Below, piece after piece: positions 47,634-58,544 of a DNA stretch of 64,000 nt. Positions within the stretch are counted from its first letter, which is position 1; each line of letters opens with the position of its first letter. Source of the stretch: Ceratopteris richardii. Taxonomy: Eukaryota > Streptophyta > Polypodiopsida > Polypodiales > Pteridaceae. The stretch is taken from NCBI GenBank assembly GCA_020310875.1, contig CM035427.1, positions 91,942,468 through 92,006,467 on the forward strand, in the 5' to 3' direction. The notes under the pieces were generated by a model that saw nothing but the letters and a program-made list of their open reading frames with translations, ran no database searches and had not been told where the DNA came from. The translations under genes and the position numbers were made by a program.

Positions 47634-49455
47634 TCAATCATCAATTGAGGTTTTCTCCATCTTCTTTATACCTGACATGTCTTTAAAACTTTGTAGCTTT
47701 GGTCCATCCAAGCTTTTGGTTAGCATGTCTACAATCTGATCTTTTGTTGAAGTATGTATGACTTCAATATCCTTATCAATCACCTTCTCCCTCAAGAAAT
47801 GATACTGAATCTCAATGGGTTTAGTGTTGGCATGAAAAATAGGGTTAGCAACTAGATACAATGAACTCATATTATCTTCATGAATAGTGGGTGTACTTTG
47901 AATGATATAAAAAATCTTCATGAGAGTCTTCAACCATATGACCTCCTTTGTAGATTCAACCATCCCTTTATACTCTAGTTCTGTAGATGACAAAGCAACT
48001 GTATGTTGCTTCTTAGAACACCAAGAAATTAGCTTGTCTCCCACATAACATAGATATCCATAGGTTGATCTCCTATCATCAGGATTACCTGCCCAATCTG
48101 TATCAATATATATCTTGATGTTTGTATCTTATGTGAAACCATTATACCAACCTTCTTTGAGTGTACCCTTAATGTATCTTAACACCCTTTGTCCTGCAAC
48201 CCAATGTTCTTTCCTAGGACAATGCATGAATTGAGACAACACGCCAACTACATATGACAAATCAGGCCTAGTTAATGTAGCATAGATTAAACTACCAACC
48301 AGACTTTGATATAGCTTCATGTCCTTGACTTCTTCTCCTCCATATGTGCTCAATTTGTGATTCACCTCCATTGGAGTAGGTGCTACCCTGCAATCTTCCA
48401 TTTTAAACTTGATTAGCAGGTTCTATCAATACCTTTCTTGAGTTACATATACTCCATGTTGGGCATATGAAATCTCCATGCCCAAGAAATATGACAAATC
48501 TCCCAAGTCACTGGTCTTGAATTCTTTATCCATTTGCTTATTAAGACCTTGTATGCCCTTCCCATTTGTACCTGTAAGAATTATGTCATCAACATATATG
48601 CACATGTAAATGAATCCATCATCAGTTGCTTTAACAAGCAAGCTACTATCTGTCTTAGATATTTGGAAACCAAGCTCCTTCAAGAACTTCACAAGTCTAT
48701 AGTTCCATGCCCTTGGGGCCTGCTTCAAACCATACAAAGCTCTCTTGAGCTTACATACATACTCTTGATACCTTTTATCCTTGAAACCTTCTGGTTGCTC
48801 CATGAAAACATCATCTAAAATGTAACCATTTAGAAAAGCATTCTTCACATCTTATTGACATATCTTCCAACCTTTACATGCAGCAATAGCTATGAGAGTC
48901 CTTATAGTTGTCATCTTTGCCACATGACTACAAGTCTCATCATAATCTATACCATATGTCTGAGCATACCCTTTCACAACAAGTCTAGCTTTATATCTAG
49001 ACACACTTCCATCTGCATAACTCTTTGTTTTGTAGACCCATTTGCATCCAATGATCTTCTGACTATTTGGTTTAGGAACAAAATCCCATGTCAGATTTTC
49101 TGTCAATGCATCATATTCTTCTTGCATAGCTTTCACCCAATTTTCCTTACCTTTTGCTTCTTCATATGTAGAAGGGTCTTCCTCTACTTTCACCATGTAA
49201 GCATAATCTTTAGTAGTAAAAAAAAGAAGTGTCATAGCTATACCTTGTAGGTTGCCATTTATGCCTTGATGATCTTGTAAGTTCTCCGCTTCTTGAAGTT
49301 TTTGGTTCATCACATTCTGGATCAAACCTTAGCATTTCTTCAACTTTAACTTGTGCTTATTGTTCTCTTCTTCATCAACTATTTGAACCTTTGATTTACC
49401 TTTCTTCTGATTCAAAGTTTCTTCATCACCTGCATGAATATTAATTGTACTTGTA
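47634..49455 (-). pseudogene. Copia element 6: reverse transcriptase and RNase H
   Basis: This is the 3' half of a copia polyprotein closely related to the complete element. Reverse transcriptase begins at about 49200 (YEEAKGKENWVKAMQEEYDAL) and continues with KWVYKTKSYADGSVSRYKARL. After a stop near 48850 come [26 protein letters not shown] and the intact active site YVDDIILTG near 48590. MEDCRVAPTPMEVNHKLS and SLVGSLIYATLTRPDLSYVV follow at 48129-48401. RNase H (SWCSKKQHTVALSSTELEYKG, HANTKPIEIQYHFLREKV) is at 47634-48044. There are three or four stops or frameshifts. The upstream integrase is cut at about 49460 by repeat R copy C. Confidence 0.88.
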
Positions 49456-49469
49456 TACTAAGTACCTTG

Positions 49470-51720
49470 CTCATCAAATGTGATGAAAGTAGGAATCCAA
49501 TGTGGGCATGCCAGTGATGTAGCAATAAACATATGTCGTAAGCCCATTTAGAGGTTCTGCAATTAGTTTATATTTTATTTCTTCAATAGAAGCTCTTTTC
49601 ACATATGGCGGAGTCCTCCTTCTGTAGGCGAGATTTCCACCAATCATATACTGCCAAATGGAAGTAGCAGAGATTTTTGATTCACATAGCATGGAGTCCC
49701 AAGTTTTTTTCCTGTCCACATCATGAAATATTCTGCACGAACATGTTGTGATAAACCCCCACCCTAAGCTCCTCCTCTTTGCCATGTAAAAATTTTAGTT
49801 GATTTTTTAAGATGTTCTGTTCAATATCTCAATAGTAATCCAAAGGACCTTTCAAAATTCTCTCTCTTTCGCCTAAAAAACCCCATTATCGTGTCTGTGT
49901 TCTAGTGCCCCTGTGTGAAGCCAAGCTGAGTCACAACTTCCTTTTTAGAAAAGAAACTTTCTATTGGAAGGAGTGAGGGACTCTCCTCTTCTTCTTTGCC
50001 TCCCATGACTCTTCCTCTTTTGTAATTCAAGGACCTAGGGTTCAAGCACTCGATCATGCTGTACAAGCGATTATGATAGGGGTCGCACATGGGTCACTTT
50101 TGGGTGCTCCGATGTCTTTTTTTTGGTGATTTAAAAAGTGTATCAATGCACATCATGATATGATAATCGGATTTCAAGTGTTTTTTTAATGGAGGTTCGG
50201 TAAACGCCTACTCTCTCGAGCTTTAAGTTTGAAAGAAAAACTATACAGGGGCTAGACAAGATTACAACTGATTTAGAACCTCTGTAATCTTGTATAACCG
50301 CTACTTTGTGGGATACAGTCTAAACTAGTTGTAATCTTGTCTAACCCTTCATATCACACAAAGCAAGGATTAGATAAGATCACAACCTGACCAAAGCCAT
50401 TACATGTATGGCCTGGGGATTGAACTCTAGACCTCTGGCTCAAGAGACCAAAAACTCAACCACTAGAACAATGGGATGTAAACATTTAAAGTGATTTTGT
50501 CTGACTTCATATGGCCAAATTTAAATACGTATGATGATTTGATGATCAAATTTCAAATCATCGTCTTTGCATGCCCATGAAGAGAAGTCGATGATTTCAA
50601 ATTATCGACTTTGGCCCATTGATCCACGAATGAACTCATGGTAGAAGTCACAATCCATTGGGCATCACCGATACAGTGGCATCACCCATGAATGGACTCA
50701 TGCCAAAGGTCACCAATCCATTGGCATCACCGATACATTGAAAATAACAAAAGACTTAAAATTAAAGTTACTTTTTATTAATAAAAATAACAAAAGACAT
50801 TTATTAATCCGATGAAATTTATACAAACAGGTGTGAATATATCCACTTGTAAACTCTTCTATTATTAGAGTAACGTCCAAGGACCCGTAGTGTTAAGAAT
50901 AAATGATACCACTCAGAAAGGAGTAGGGAAAAGACCCACTTGTACCTTTTATTAATAAAAGATGAGTACCCGTGAACCTTTCAAAGAGGCCATAACTCTT
51001 CTCAGACAAAAGTGCATGATTCGATATACTAAGCATGATAAGAGGCTAGTGAGATGTTCTAGCTAAGCCTCGCACAATATGACAAGAGGTAAGTTGATAT
51101 GCTAGTTAAGCCATTATAACAAGCACATTCTAGTCATTTATCAAGAACCCATGTCTTTGAGAAGCCACAAGTGCAATAAGATTTCCTCTTTTATAAGATT
51201 CCTCATAAAGAAGGAGCATGCAAGAACATTTTTTAGATGCACTTACCAATAAATTACTTTTTTTTTAAAAAGAGGAAGTTCGATCGAAGCCTAATTTCCC
51301 TTTGCTTGAATTGACTAAAAGAACAACTTTACATGTGAACGGGCATAGTACCCATGGGACCCCCCTATCCCACAAATCATGGGTTAGACAAAGTTACAGA
51401 CTTGTCCATCACCAATCCAACAACATCTCAAAGTTGGATGCTTGAAGAGAATAATTCCTTTATAAGACATCCAATCACTAAAGTTATCTCACATTTCATC
51501 TCATATTTTGGGGTAGATAACTAATAAAATTAAAGTAACAAGGCCCTCTTTATATTTTACAAGATCCAAAACTTGGTGACATGAATGATGTATTGATCTT
51601 TCTATCTCTTTGTGTCCTTTCATAAGAAACAACTTTGTGACATGGATGATGTCTTAATCTTTATACTTTGTCCTTTGATGAAAAACAACTTTTTGACATG
51701 GATGATGTATTGGTCTTTAA
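49470..51720 (-). repeat. Long interspersed repeat R, copy C
   Basis: This is the reverse complement of most of copy A. The GGGCTTACGACATATG block is at 49540-49556, the GAGGAAGAGTCATGGGAGGC block at 49990-50010, the GATTGGTGACC block at 50707-50717, and the CATCATCCATGTCAAAAAG repeats at 51630-51710. It breaks into a CA-rich microsatellite at 51721. It carries a SINE at 50186-50483 and lacks both outer ends found in copies A and B. Confidence 0.75.
50186..50483 (-). mobile_element. tRNA-derived SINE with target-site duplication
   Basis: On the minus strand the head reads CCCATTGTTCTAGTGGTTGA. Box A is TGGTTGAGTTTTTGG at 50448-50462, and box B is GAGTTCAATCCC at 50417-50428. The 3' end is GTTTACCGAACCTCCATT followed by A residues, similar to the LINE 3' end. 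It is flanked by a direct repeat of about 15 bp: AAAATCACTTTAAAT before (50484-50498) and AAAAACACTTGAAAT after (50171-50185). The unoccupied site AAAATCACTTGAAAT is seen once in copy A near 15517-15531. A TGTGATCTTATCTAATCC-type duplicated segment inside makes this copy longer than the one at 21134. Confidence 0.8.
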
Positions 51721-51721
51721 T

Positions 51722-52159
51722 AGACACATACACACACATAAACACATACACACTGATAGATGCATAGTGACACATACACATAGACACATACACATACACA
51801 CACACACATATACACACACACAAACATACACACATAGACACATACACACATAATGATGCATACACACATATATGCATACATACATGCATACATATACACA
51901 CATAGACACATACACACACATAGATACATACATACACATAAACACATACATACTCATAGACACACACACATACACATACACACACACACACATATACACA
52001 CACACATACACACATAGACACATACACACATAATGATGCATACACACACATATGCATACATACATGCATACACATACACACATAGACACATACACACACA
52101 TAGATACATACATAAACATAAACACATACACACTCATAGACACACACACATACACATAG

Positions 52160-52190
<31 letters not shown>

Positions 52191-52760
52191 AACACACATA
52201 GACACATACACACATAATGATGCATACACACACATACACATGCATACACGCATACAAATACATGTACACACACATACACACATATATGCATACACACACA
52301 TATATGCATACACGCACATAGAGAAACATACTCACACATACACATACATGCATATATATACATACATAATGCATATGCATATGCATACATACATACATAC
52401 ATGCATACATACACATACATGATGCATACACACACATGCATACATAATGCATACACACACATACACACATATGCATACATACATGCATACACATACACAC
52501 ATAGACACATAGACACATACACACATACACACACATAAACACATACACACTCATAGATGCACACACACACATATACACACACACATATACACACACACAT
52601 ATACACACACATAGACACATACACACATAATGATGCATACACACACATACACATGCATACACACATACACACACACATACACGCACATACATACACACGC
52701 ACATGCATACATACACATACTTAATGCATACACACATACATATGTACACGTATATATATT
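51722..52760. repeat. CA/TA-rich microsatellite with about 180-bp higher-order units
   Basis: About 1 kb of CACATACACATAGACA-like sequence. The landmark ATAATGATGCATACACACA recurs at 51850, 52030, 52214 and 52627. The blocks between the first three are near-identical, with periods of 180 and 184 bp. Open frames of up to 370 codons on the minus strand consist of Cys/Val/Tyr/Met repeats and are artefacts. Confidence 0.92.
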
Positions 52761-52783
52761 GATTTCTAACCATTTTGTTTTAT

Positions 52784-53478
52784 ATGTTAGGTATTATGGA
52801 TCCCTGTAGAGAGAGAAAGGTGAAACTCACTCTCATAAAAAGTCTTATGAGAGCAAGAGTTCCGTCTGATACTCTAGGGGCCATAATGCGTGATTACTCA
52901 GAGATGTCTGATGAGGAGATGGACTATATGATCCAGATGCTTACCCAGCGATCAGACAAGGGCTCTTCTGCGGCTCCACATGCAGGAAGAGAGCTATTTG
53001 CTCATAGGTATGTTTTTTTTCATAAACTTTTTTAATGATATTATAACACATATTTTTATTTATTTTTATCTATCTATTTTCAGGACACCTATACCACCTC
53101 CAGCATGTGATAGCAGAGCAGAGTTGCCTATGAGGACATGCATAGGCACGTTAGGACTAAAGTGAGATATAGAGCCAGAGGGGAACATTGTGTACATAGG
53201 GAATGGATTGGAGTTCAAGAGAAGGATGCGGGCACTATGCGACTCTTACCTGCGCTTTGTCCACTTATCGTGGAAGTAAGTAAAAATTTTACATATAAAT
53301 TGAAATAAATATCTTATGTTTTATTTACATTATGTTTTTTTTTTTGTAGTGAGCATGATGAGAGGGATAAAAAATACGTACTTAGTTCACTTGAGACAGA
53401 GTTTGGGAGAGGATGGTCGCTTAAGTGGAGTCTAAAAGAGATGCGGACACTTATGGCTCATCGTCGCGATAATGCACG
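52784..53478 (+). pseudogene. Three-exon gene, possible plant-transposase accessory protein
   Basis: Three exons with GT-AG borders join in frame: 52784-53007, 53084-53275 and 53350-53478. The start is one of two in-frame ATGs (52784 or 52796). The protein is hydrophilic and ends before a donor-like GTATGC at 53479, so a further exon is probably lost in microsatellite sequence. A TGA at 53163-53165 interrupts exon 2 after CIGTLGLK. The last part (FKRRMRALCDSYLRFVHLSW, then KKYVLSSLETEFGRGW and SLKEMRTLMAHRRDNAR) loosely resembles the DNA-binding plant transposase family (Ptta/En-Spm) found beside CACTA transposases. That resemblance is weak. The neighbouring CACTA transposase on the opposite strand supports the idea, but the opposite orientation is unusual. 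I cannot name it with confidence. Confidence 0.5.
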
Positions 53479-53584
53479 GTATGCACTGCTTTTATGTATA
53501 TATATGTGGATATGAGTATGTGTGTTTATGCATGTATGTATGTATATGAGAGAGAGAGAGAGAAAAGAGTGAGGCTAGAGGTAC

Positions 53585-53925
53585 AAATACACACATACAC
53601 ACACATATACATCATACATGCACATTTACACACATATACATATACATGCACATTTATACATACACACACATACAGGCACATTTTTACACACACATACACA
53701 TGCATGCAATTACACACATATAATGAATACACATAGACACATACACATACTCACATACATGTACACATACTCACATACACATACACATGCATAATCATAT
53801 GTACACACACATAGACTCATATGATCATATTTACATGCATATATACATATACACATGCATATATACACACACAACACATGCATATGCACATATAGATACA
53901 CATACATACACAACACATGCATGCG
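53585..53925. repeat. CA/TA-rich microsatellite
   Basis: ACACATACACATGCA-type sequence with little else, directly after the third exon of the plus-strand gene. Confidence 0.9.
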
Positions 53926-54139
53926 CATAAATAAATAAATCCTATTTCAAGAATCCTAAATTGAAAACACTAATTCGATATTAGGGTTTTAAAACCCCTA
54001 ATTTAAAAACTCTAATTCAACCTTTTAGCCATATTTTTGAAGTATATGTACACATTGCATCTATTCCTCTGATGTCCTACTAGAGAGATGTCTCTCCTCC
54101 CAACCTTATGCCTCTATATATAGCTACTCGAATCAAAGA

Positions 54140-54700
54140 TGATCATAATATATATAAAGATATATACACATCATGTAGATAGGATACATAAATATAAAAT
54201 GGAGTAGATATATTATGCATCACACATACATGCCTAAATGCACACATAAATATATATATACATACTAACATATTTACATGTACATATTTACACATAGACA
54301 TATATACATATATACATGTACACATCACATATACATGCCTACATGCACACATAAACATATATACACATGCATACATATTTACATGTACATATTTACACAT
54401 AGACACATATACATATATACATGTACACAATTATAAACATGTGCATATATTACACACATATACATATATACATGTACACAATTATAAACATGTGCATATA
54501 TTACATGAATACATGAATATTTTACATAAATGCATATGCATATATACACATATGCATATTTAACACATGTATACATATATCACACACATGCAAACACATA
54601 CATATACATGAAATACATATATATGCATATTAATATATGTATACCTATAATACACATGAATACACACACATATGCATACATACATGATAAAAATTTGCTC
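54140..54700. repeat. TA/CA-rich low-complexity tract
   Basis: ATATACATATATACATGTAC repeats with imperfect units of about 60-100 bp (for example, ATTATAAACATGTGCATATA at 54431 and 54481). Confidence 0.88.
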
Positions 54701-54895
54701 CTCGAAGATAAAGCTATATATAAAATAATTAGGCATACCCCCGAGCTTCATGTTCTAACTTAGAAGAACATGATTTCATCTCTCTAGTAGGATTCATCGT
54801 TATTCAAGTTAATAAAAAAATCTATTATCTGATATCCATTCAGAAGCTTCAAGTTATTGATGGATAACTAGAGTAGAATTTACTATCTAATCTGC

Positions 54896-57800
54896 TCATA
54901 TGTTTTCATTATTGCCATCATTTTGGTAAGACATCAATATAGTCTCATCTTCATTCTCCTGATTGATTTCATTTATTTTTTCTATTGTTAAATCTATGTT
55001 CTCATGAATCACATCATCTATTGATGGATTAATATCTATTTCAGGTAATTCCTCTTCCTCATCAGTAGAACTAGCATGTTGAGAATTATCCTCTTCATAA
55101 AAAAGATTAGTATCATTATCACGTATAATGATTCTAATTTCTATTTCAGATGTTGATGTATCAGTATCTGATGCTGAATCATCAAGAGGACTTTCTTCGA
55201 TCTCTCTAACAATAAACTGTTCAAACAATGACCTACCTCTAGGTTGCACATGAATGACTTGCCACCAAGGATGAGCATCTTGGGTTTTTATAAAAAAATG
55301 CTTGTTCAATATGCCTAGGAAGAATATATGTTCTTTAGTAGATCGCATTACCTTGGAAGAATCAATTGCCCAAAACCCAGATAATTCCTTTCTTAATGTG
55401 GAATTACTACCTTTATACTCTGCTCGAAACCAGTCAACCTTCAAAATGACCTATCAAAATATATAACAACAAAAACCCATTATTAGGTGCTTAAAAAAAT
55501 AACTAACTCTATAAAAAAATATAAACTTTTTTCTACCTGTTTGAATGTACGAAATGAAATTTCGTAGATACCAACAATAGTTCCTACATAACCAAGTTCG
55601 CTATCTATAAGGTTCGTTTCTTTTGAGCTAGCACGTGATAGTTGCTTGAAAGAAGCAACAATACTAGAATCCTCTGTTTTACGTAAAGAATCAATGGCTT
55701 TGATTCTAATATGCTGTCCAAAAGCCCACATATTAGTGAACATTTGAGCCTGCAAAATAAATTCAATTAGTAAATAGAAAGTAACATACATATATGAAAA
55801 AAATAAAATATTATTTTAATAAAATTACCTTTCGTTGACAACCTATCATTAACTCTCTTTGCTCATCTGAGATTTCTTGATTATTTACGTTGGCGCGTTG
55901 CAAATGACCATATAGCCAATCCGTGAAGGAAGATATATCTGTAATCTCATTATTACCGAGATTACATCTAAATCTTTTGTTTTTTCGCATTTTACTTCAG
56001 AGATTTTGAAGTTCCTCGTACTCGCTAAGGAATGCTTGCATGCATTCGCTATTATATGCTACAAAAGTAGAAACATCATTTTTTTCTTGAAATGTAAATA
56101 AGAATGGAACCCCCTTACCTGATAATACCTCATCTGTTATTTTTGAAGAAGACTCGTTGGTCCATGCATGTGGAGCTTCTTCATGAACTCTTTCAAGGTA
56201 CTCACTAATGTAATACATGCACTCTTCAAGCATCCAACCCTTTGCCATGGATCCTTCTGGTTTTGCTCTTTGTCACGCATAACCTTTTAATACTCCCATA
56301 AATTGCTCAACCCAAAACATCCATCGAGTGTTGACAACACCTGCAATCTCTATTTCATCTACAAGATGGACTAATAAATGAACCTGAATATCAAAAAATG
56401 AAGTAGGAAGTTCTTTCTCCATCAAACATAGTAGCTCTTTGCATTCATGTTTTTTTTGTGGGATCGAGTTTTTGTCAATCTCTTTGGATGTAATCCACCT
56501 ATACATATCATAAAAACAATTATAAAGAAGTTAATTAAAAAATAAAAGATATCCAATATTCATACATATTAAATATAAAAGTATCATAATTACCTTATAA
56601 GTGATCCAAGACGATAGATCACATCTCGTACTCCTTTCGTTGTACATCCATCGATAACCAAAGGTAAAATATGTTTCAAAAAGTTATGCCAGTCATGGGT
56701 CTTTAACCCAGATAAGCTCTTATCATCCATAGTAAACATGTTTTGAAAAGATGCTCCATATCCTGTAGGAGTCTTAATCAATTGAATTCTAATGTTGATA
56801 GTCTGTATCTCTTTTGTTGTAAGTACCCAAGGAGCAGGTGCATAAGTCATTTCTTGTCGATGTCTATCAAAAATTGGCCATAACTTTGGTTTGGATTTTT
56901 GATCTTTCAAATCATTCCTTGATGATGTGGTATCTTTTAGTCCAAGAAGATGCTTCCATAGTGAATAACCAATATTTTTGAATATATGCATAGGATCAAG
57001 AAGATGACATACTTTTAACTCTTTCCAATACTCCAAAGAATACCATATTGATATGTTCTCTGTGAGTGCCAATTTTCCTTTACCTCTATTCACATACTCA
57101 TTATCTGAATCATCACTGAAGATTTCTGCTTCTGGATCTATCAGAGGTCCATCTGTCCATTTTTTATACCAATCCATAAGCGTCATAGGTTTTGGACACT
57201 GACGTGTTTCAAGCTTTCCATTAAAATGTATCGCTTCTCTTTTAGATCTTAATGGATGATCATCAGGCAAGAATCGTCGATGTCGAAGATAAATATTTTT
57301 GTTGAGATTCTTACTATAGATTGATCTCAACTAATCACCACAATATGGAAAAGCTTTATAACCCTTAGTAGATATTCTTGCATCATGAAAAATGATAAAA
57401 ATATAATTAGATTAAATCATATTTATTTACATGCATATTGAATAAAAAAATTACATCAATACCTGAACAAACACCATATCCTGGAAAATCGTGAATAGTC
57501 CAAGCCACAATACCACGAACCGTAATATGTCTTTCATTGATTCTTTTCAATACATCAATGACATTAATACCTCTCCATAAATCTTGAAGATCGTCAATGA
57601 GAGGAGCAAGATATATATTCATATCTTTAACTTGTCTTTTGCCCGGGATTAAAAGTGAAAGCATTAAATGTTCCTTTTTAATGCTAAGATATGGCGGAAG
57701 ATTGTAGTTTATGACTACCACTGGCCATGTTGACCATTTACTGGATTTCATGGAGAATGGATTAGCCCCATCTAATGCAACTCCTAACTTTAGATTCTGT

Positions 57801-57906
57801 GGATTTTGTGCAAATTCAGGCCATGTAGAATCAATATGCTGAAAAGCAACACTATCATGAGGAATTCTGATTATTCCATGAGTACTTTTGTGATCATGTC
57901 CCCAAG
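54896..57906 (-). pseudogene. CACTA (En/Spm) transposase, TNP2 type, six-part gene with in-frame stops
   Basis: The minus-strand exons are 57906-57463, 57376-56594, 56498-55829, 55749-55537 and 55450-54896, with GT-AG introns of about 80-100 bp. Exon 1 reads AFQHIDSTWPEFAQNPQNLK, LGVALDGANPF and LSLLIPGKRQVKDMN, the transposase-21 core. Exon 2 has HRRFLPDDHPLRSKR and LLDPMHIFKNIGYSLWKHLL. It ends with LKTHDWHNFLKHILPLVI. Exon 3 gives the DUF4218-like PTSFFDIQVHLLVHLVDEIE and RWMFWVEQFMGVLKGYA. The last exons form the DUF4216-like part with VKVDWFRAEYKG and DAHPWWQVIHVQPRG. These enzymes cut at CACTA-type terminal repeats in the nucleus. TGA stops at 56273-56275 and 55997-55999 stand where relatives have Arg, and a TAG is at 57331-57333. 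The join between exons 1 and 2 is out by one base. The N-terminus is replaced by a microsatellite. It was clearly a real gene, now inactive. Terminal repeats were not located. Confidence 0.9.
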
Positions 57907-58270
57907 TCATACATACATACATACATACATGCATACATAAATACATACATACATACATACATACATACATACATACATACATACATGCATACATACATGC
58001 ATACATGCATACATGCGTACATACATACATGCATGCATCCATACATACATACATACATACATACATACATACATACATACATACATACATACATACATAC
58101 ATACATACATACATACATACATACATACATACATACATACATACATGCACACATACATGCATGCATGAAGGCATACATACATACATACATACATACATAC
58201 ATACATACATACATACATACATGCATACATACATACATACATACATACACACATACATACATATATACAT
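57907..58270. repeat. (CATA)n microsatellite
   Basis: About 360 bp of CATA tetranucleotides, pure at about 58030-58145, with interspersed CATG. It abuts the 5' end of the CACTA transposase frame and supplies a meaningless Cys-Met-Tyr-Val extension to it. Confidence 0.97.
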
Positions 58271-58274
58271 GCAT

Positions 58275-58538
58275 GCCCTCCTTTTTAGAAATAAAACTTT
58301 CTATTGCAAGGAGTAAGGGACTCTCTTCTTCTTCTTTGCCTTCCATGACTCTTCCTCATTTGTAATTTGTGATTTTGGTCAAGGACCTAGGGTTCAAGCA
58401 TTGTATCATGTTGCACAACCAATTATGATAGGGATCGCACATGGGCCAATTTTAGGTAATCGGATATCTTTTTTTGGGTGATTCAAAAAGTGTATCAAAT
58501 GCACATGATGATATGATAATCGGATTTCAATTGATCTT
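58275..58538 (-). repeat. Repeat R, fragment D
   Basis: This matches copy C at 49940-50180 in the same orientation: CTTTTTAGAAA, CTTTCTATTG, CTCTTCTTCTTCTTTGCC, AGGACCTAGGGTTCAAGCA and GATAATCGGATTTCAA. It ends at about 58538, where a LINE begins at the point where copy C carries the SINE. Confidence 0.8.
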
Positions 58539-58544
58539 TTTTCT

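Noticed and set aside
51620-52773. Open frames of up to 370 codons rich in Cys, Val, Tyr and Met
   Set aside because: Low-complexity CA/TA sequence; no start context, no domain, and multiple overlapping frames are equally open.
57907-58365. Cys-Met-Tyr-Val repeat protein and its His-Thr-Tyr-Ile counterpart on the other strand
   Set aside because: (CATA)n tract. Only the part below 57906 belongs to a real protein, the CACTA transposase.
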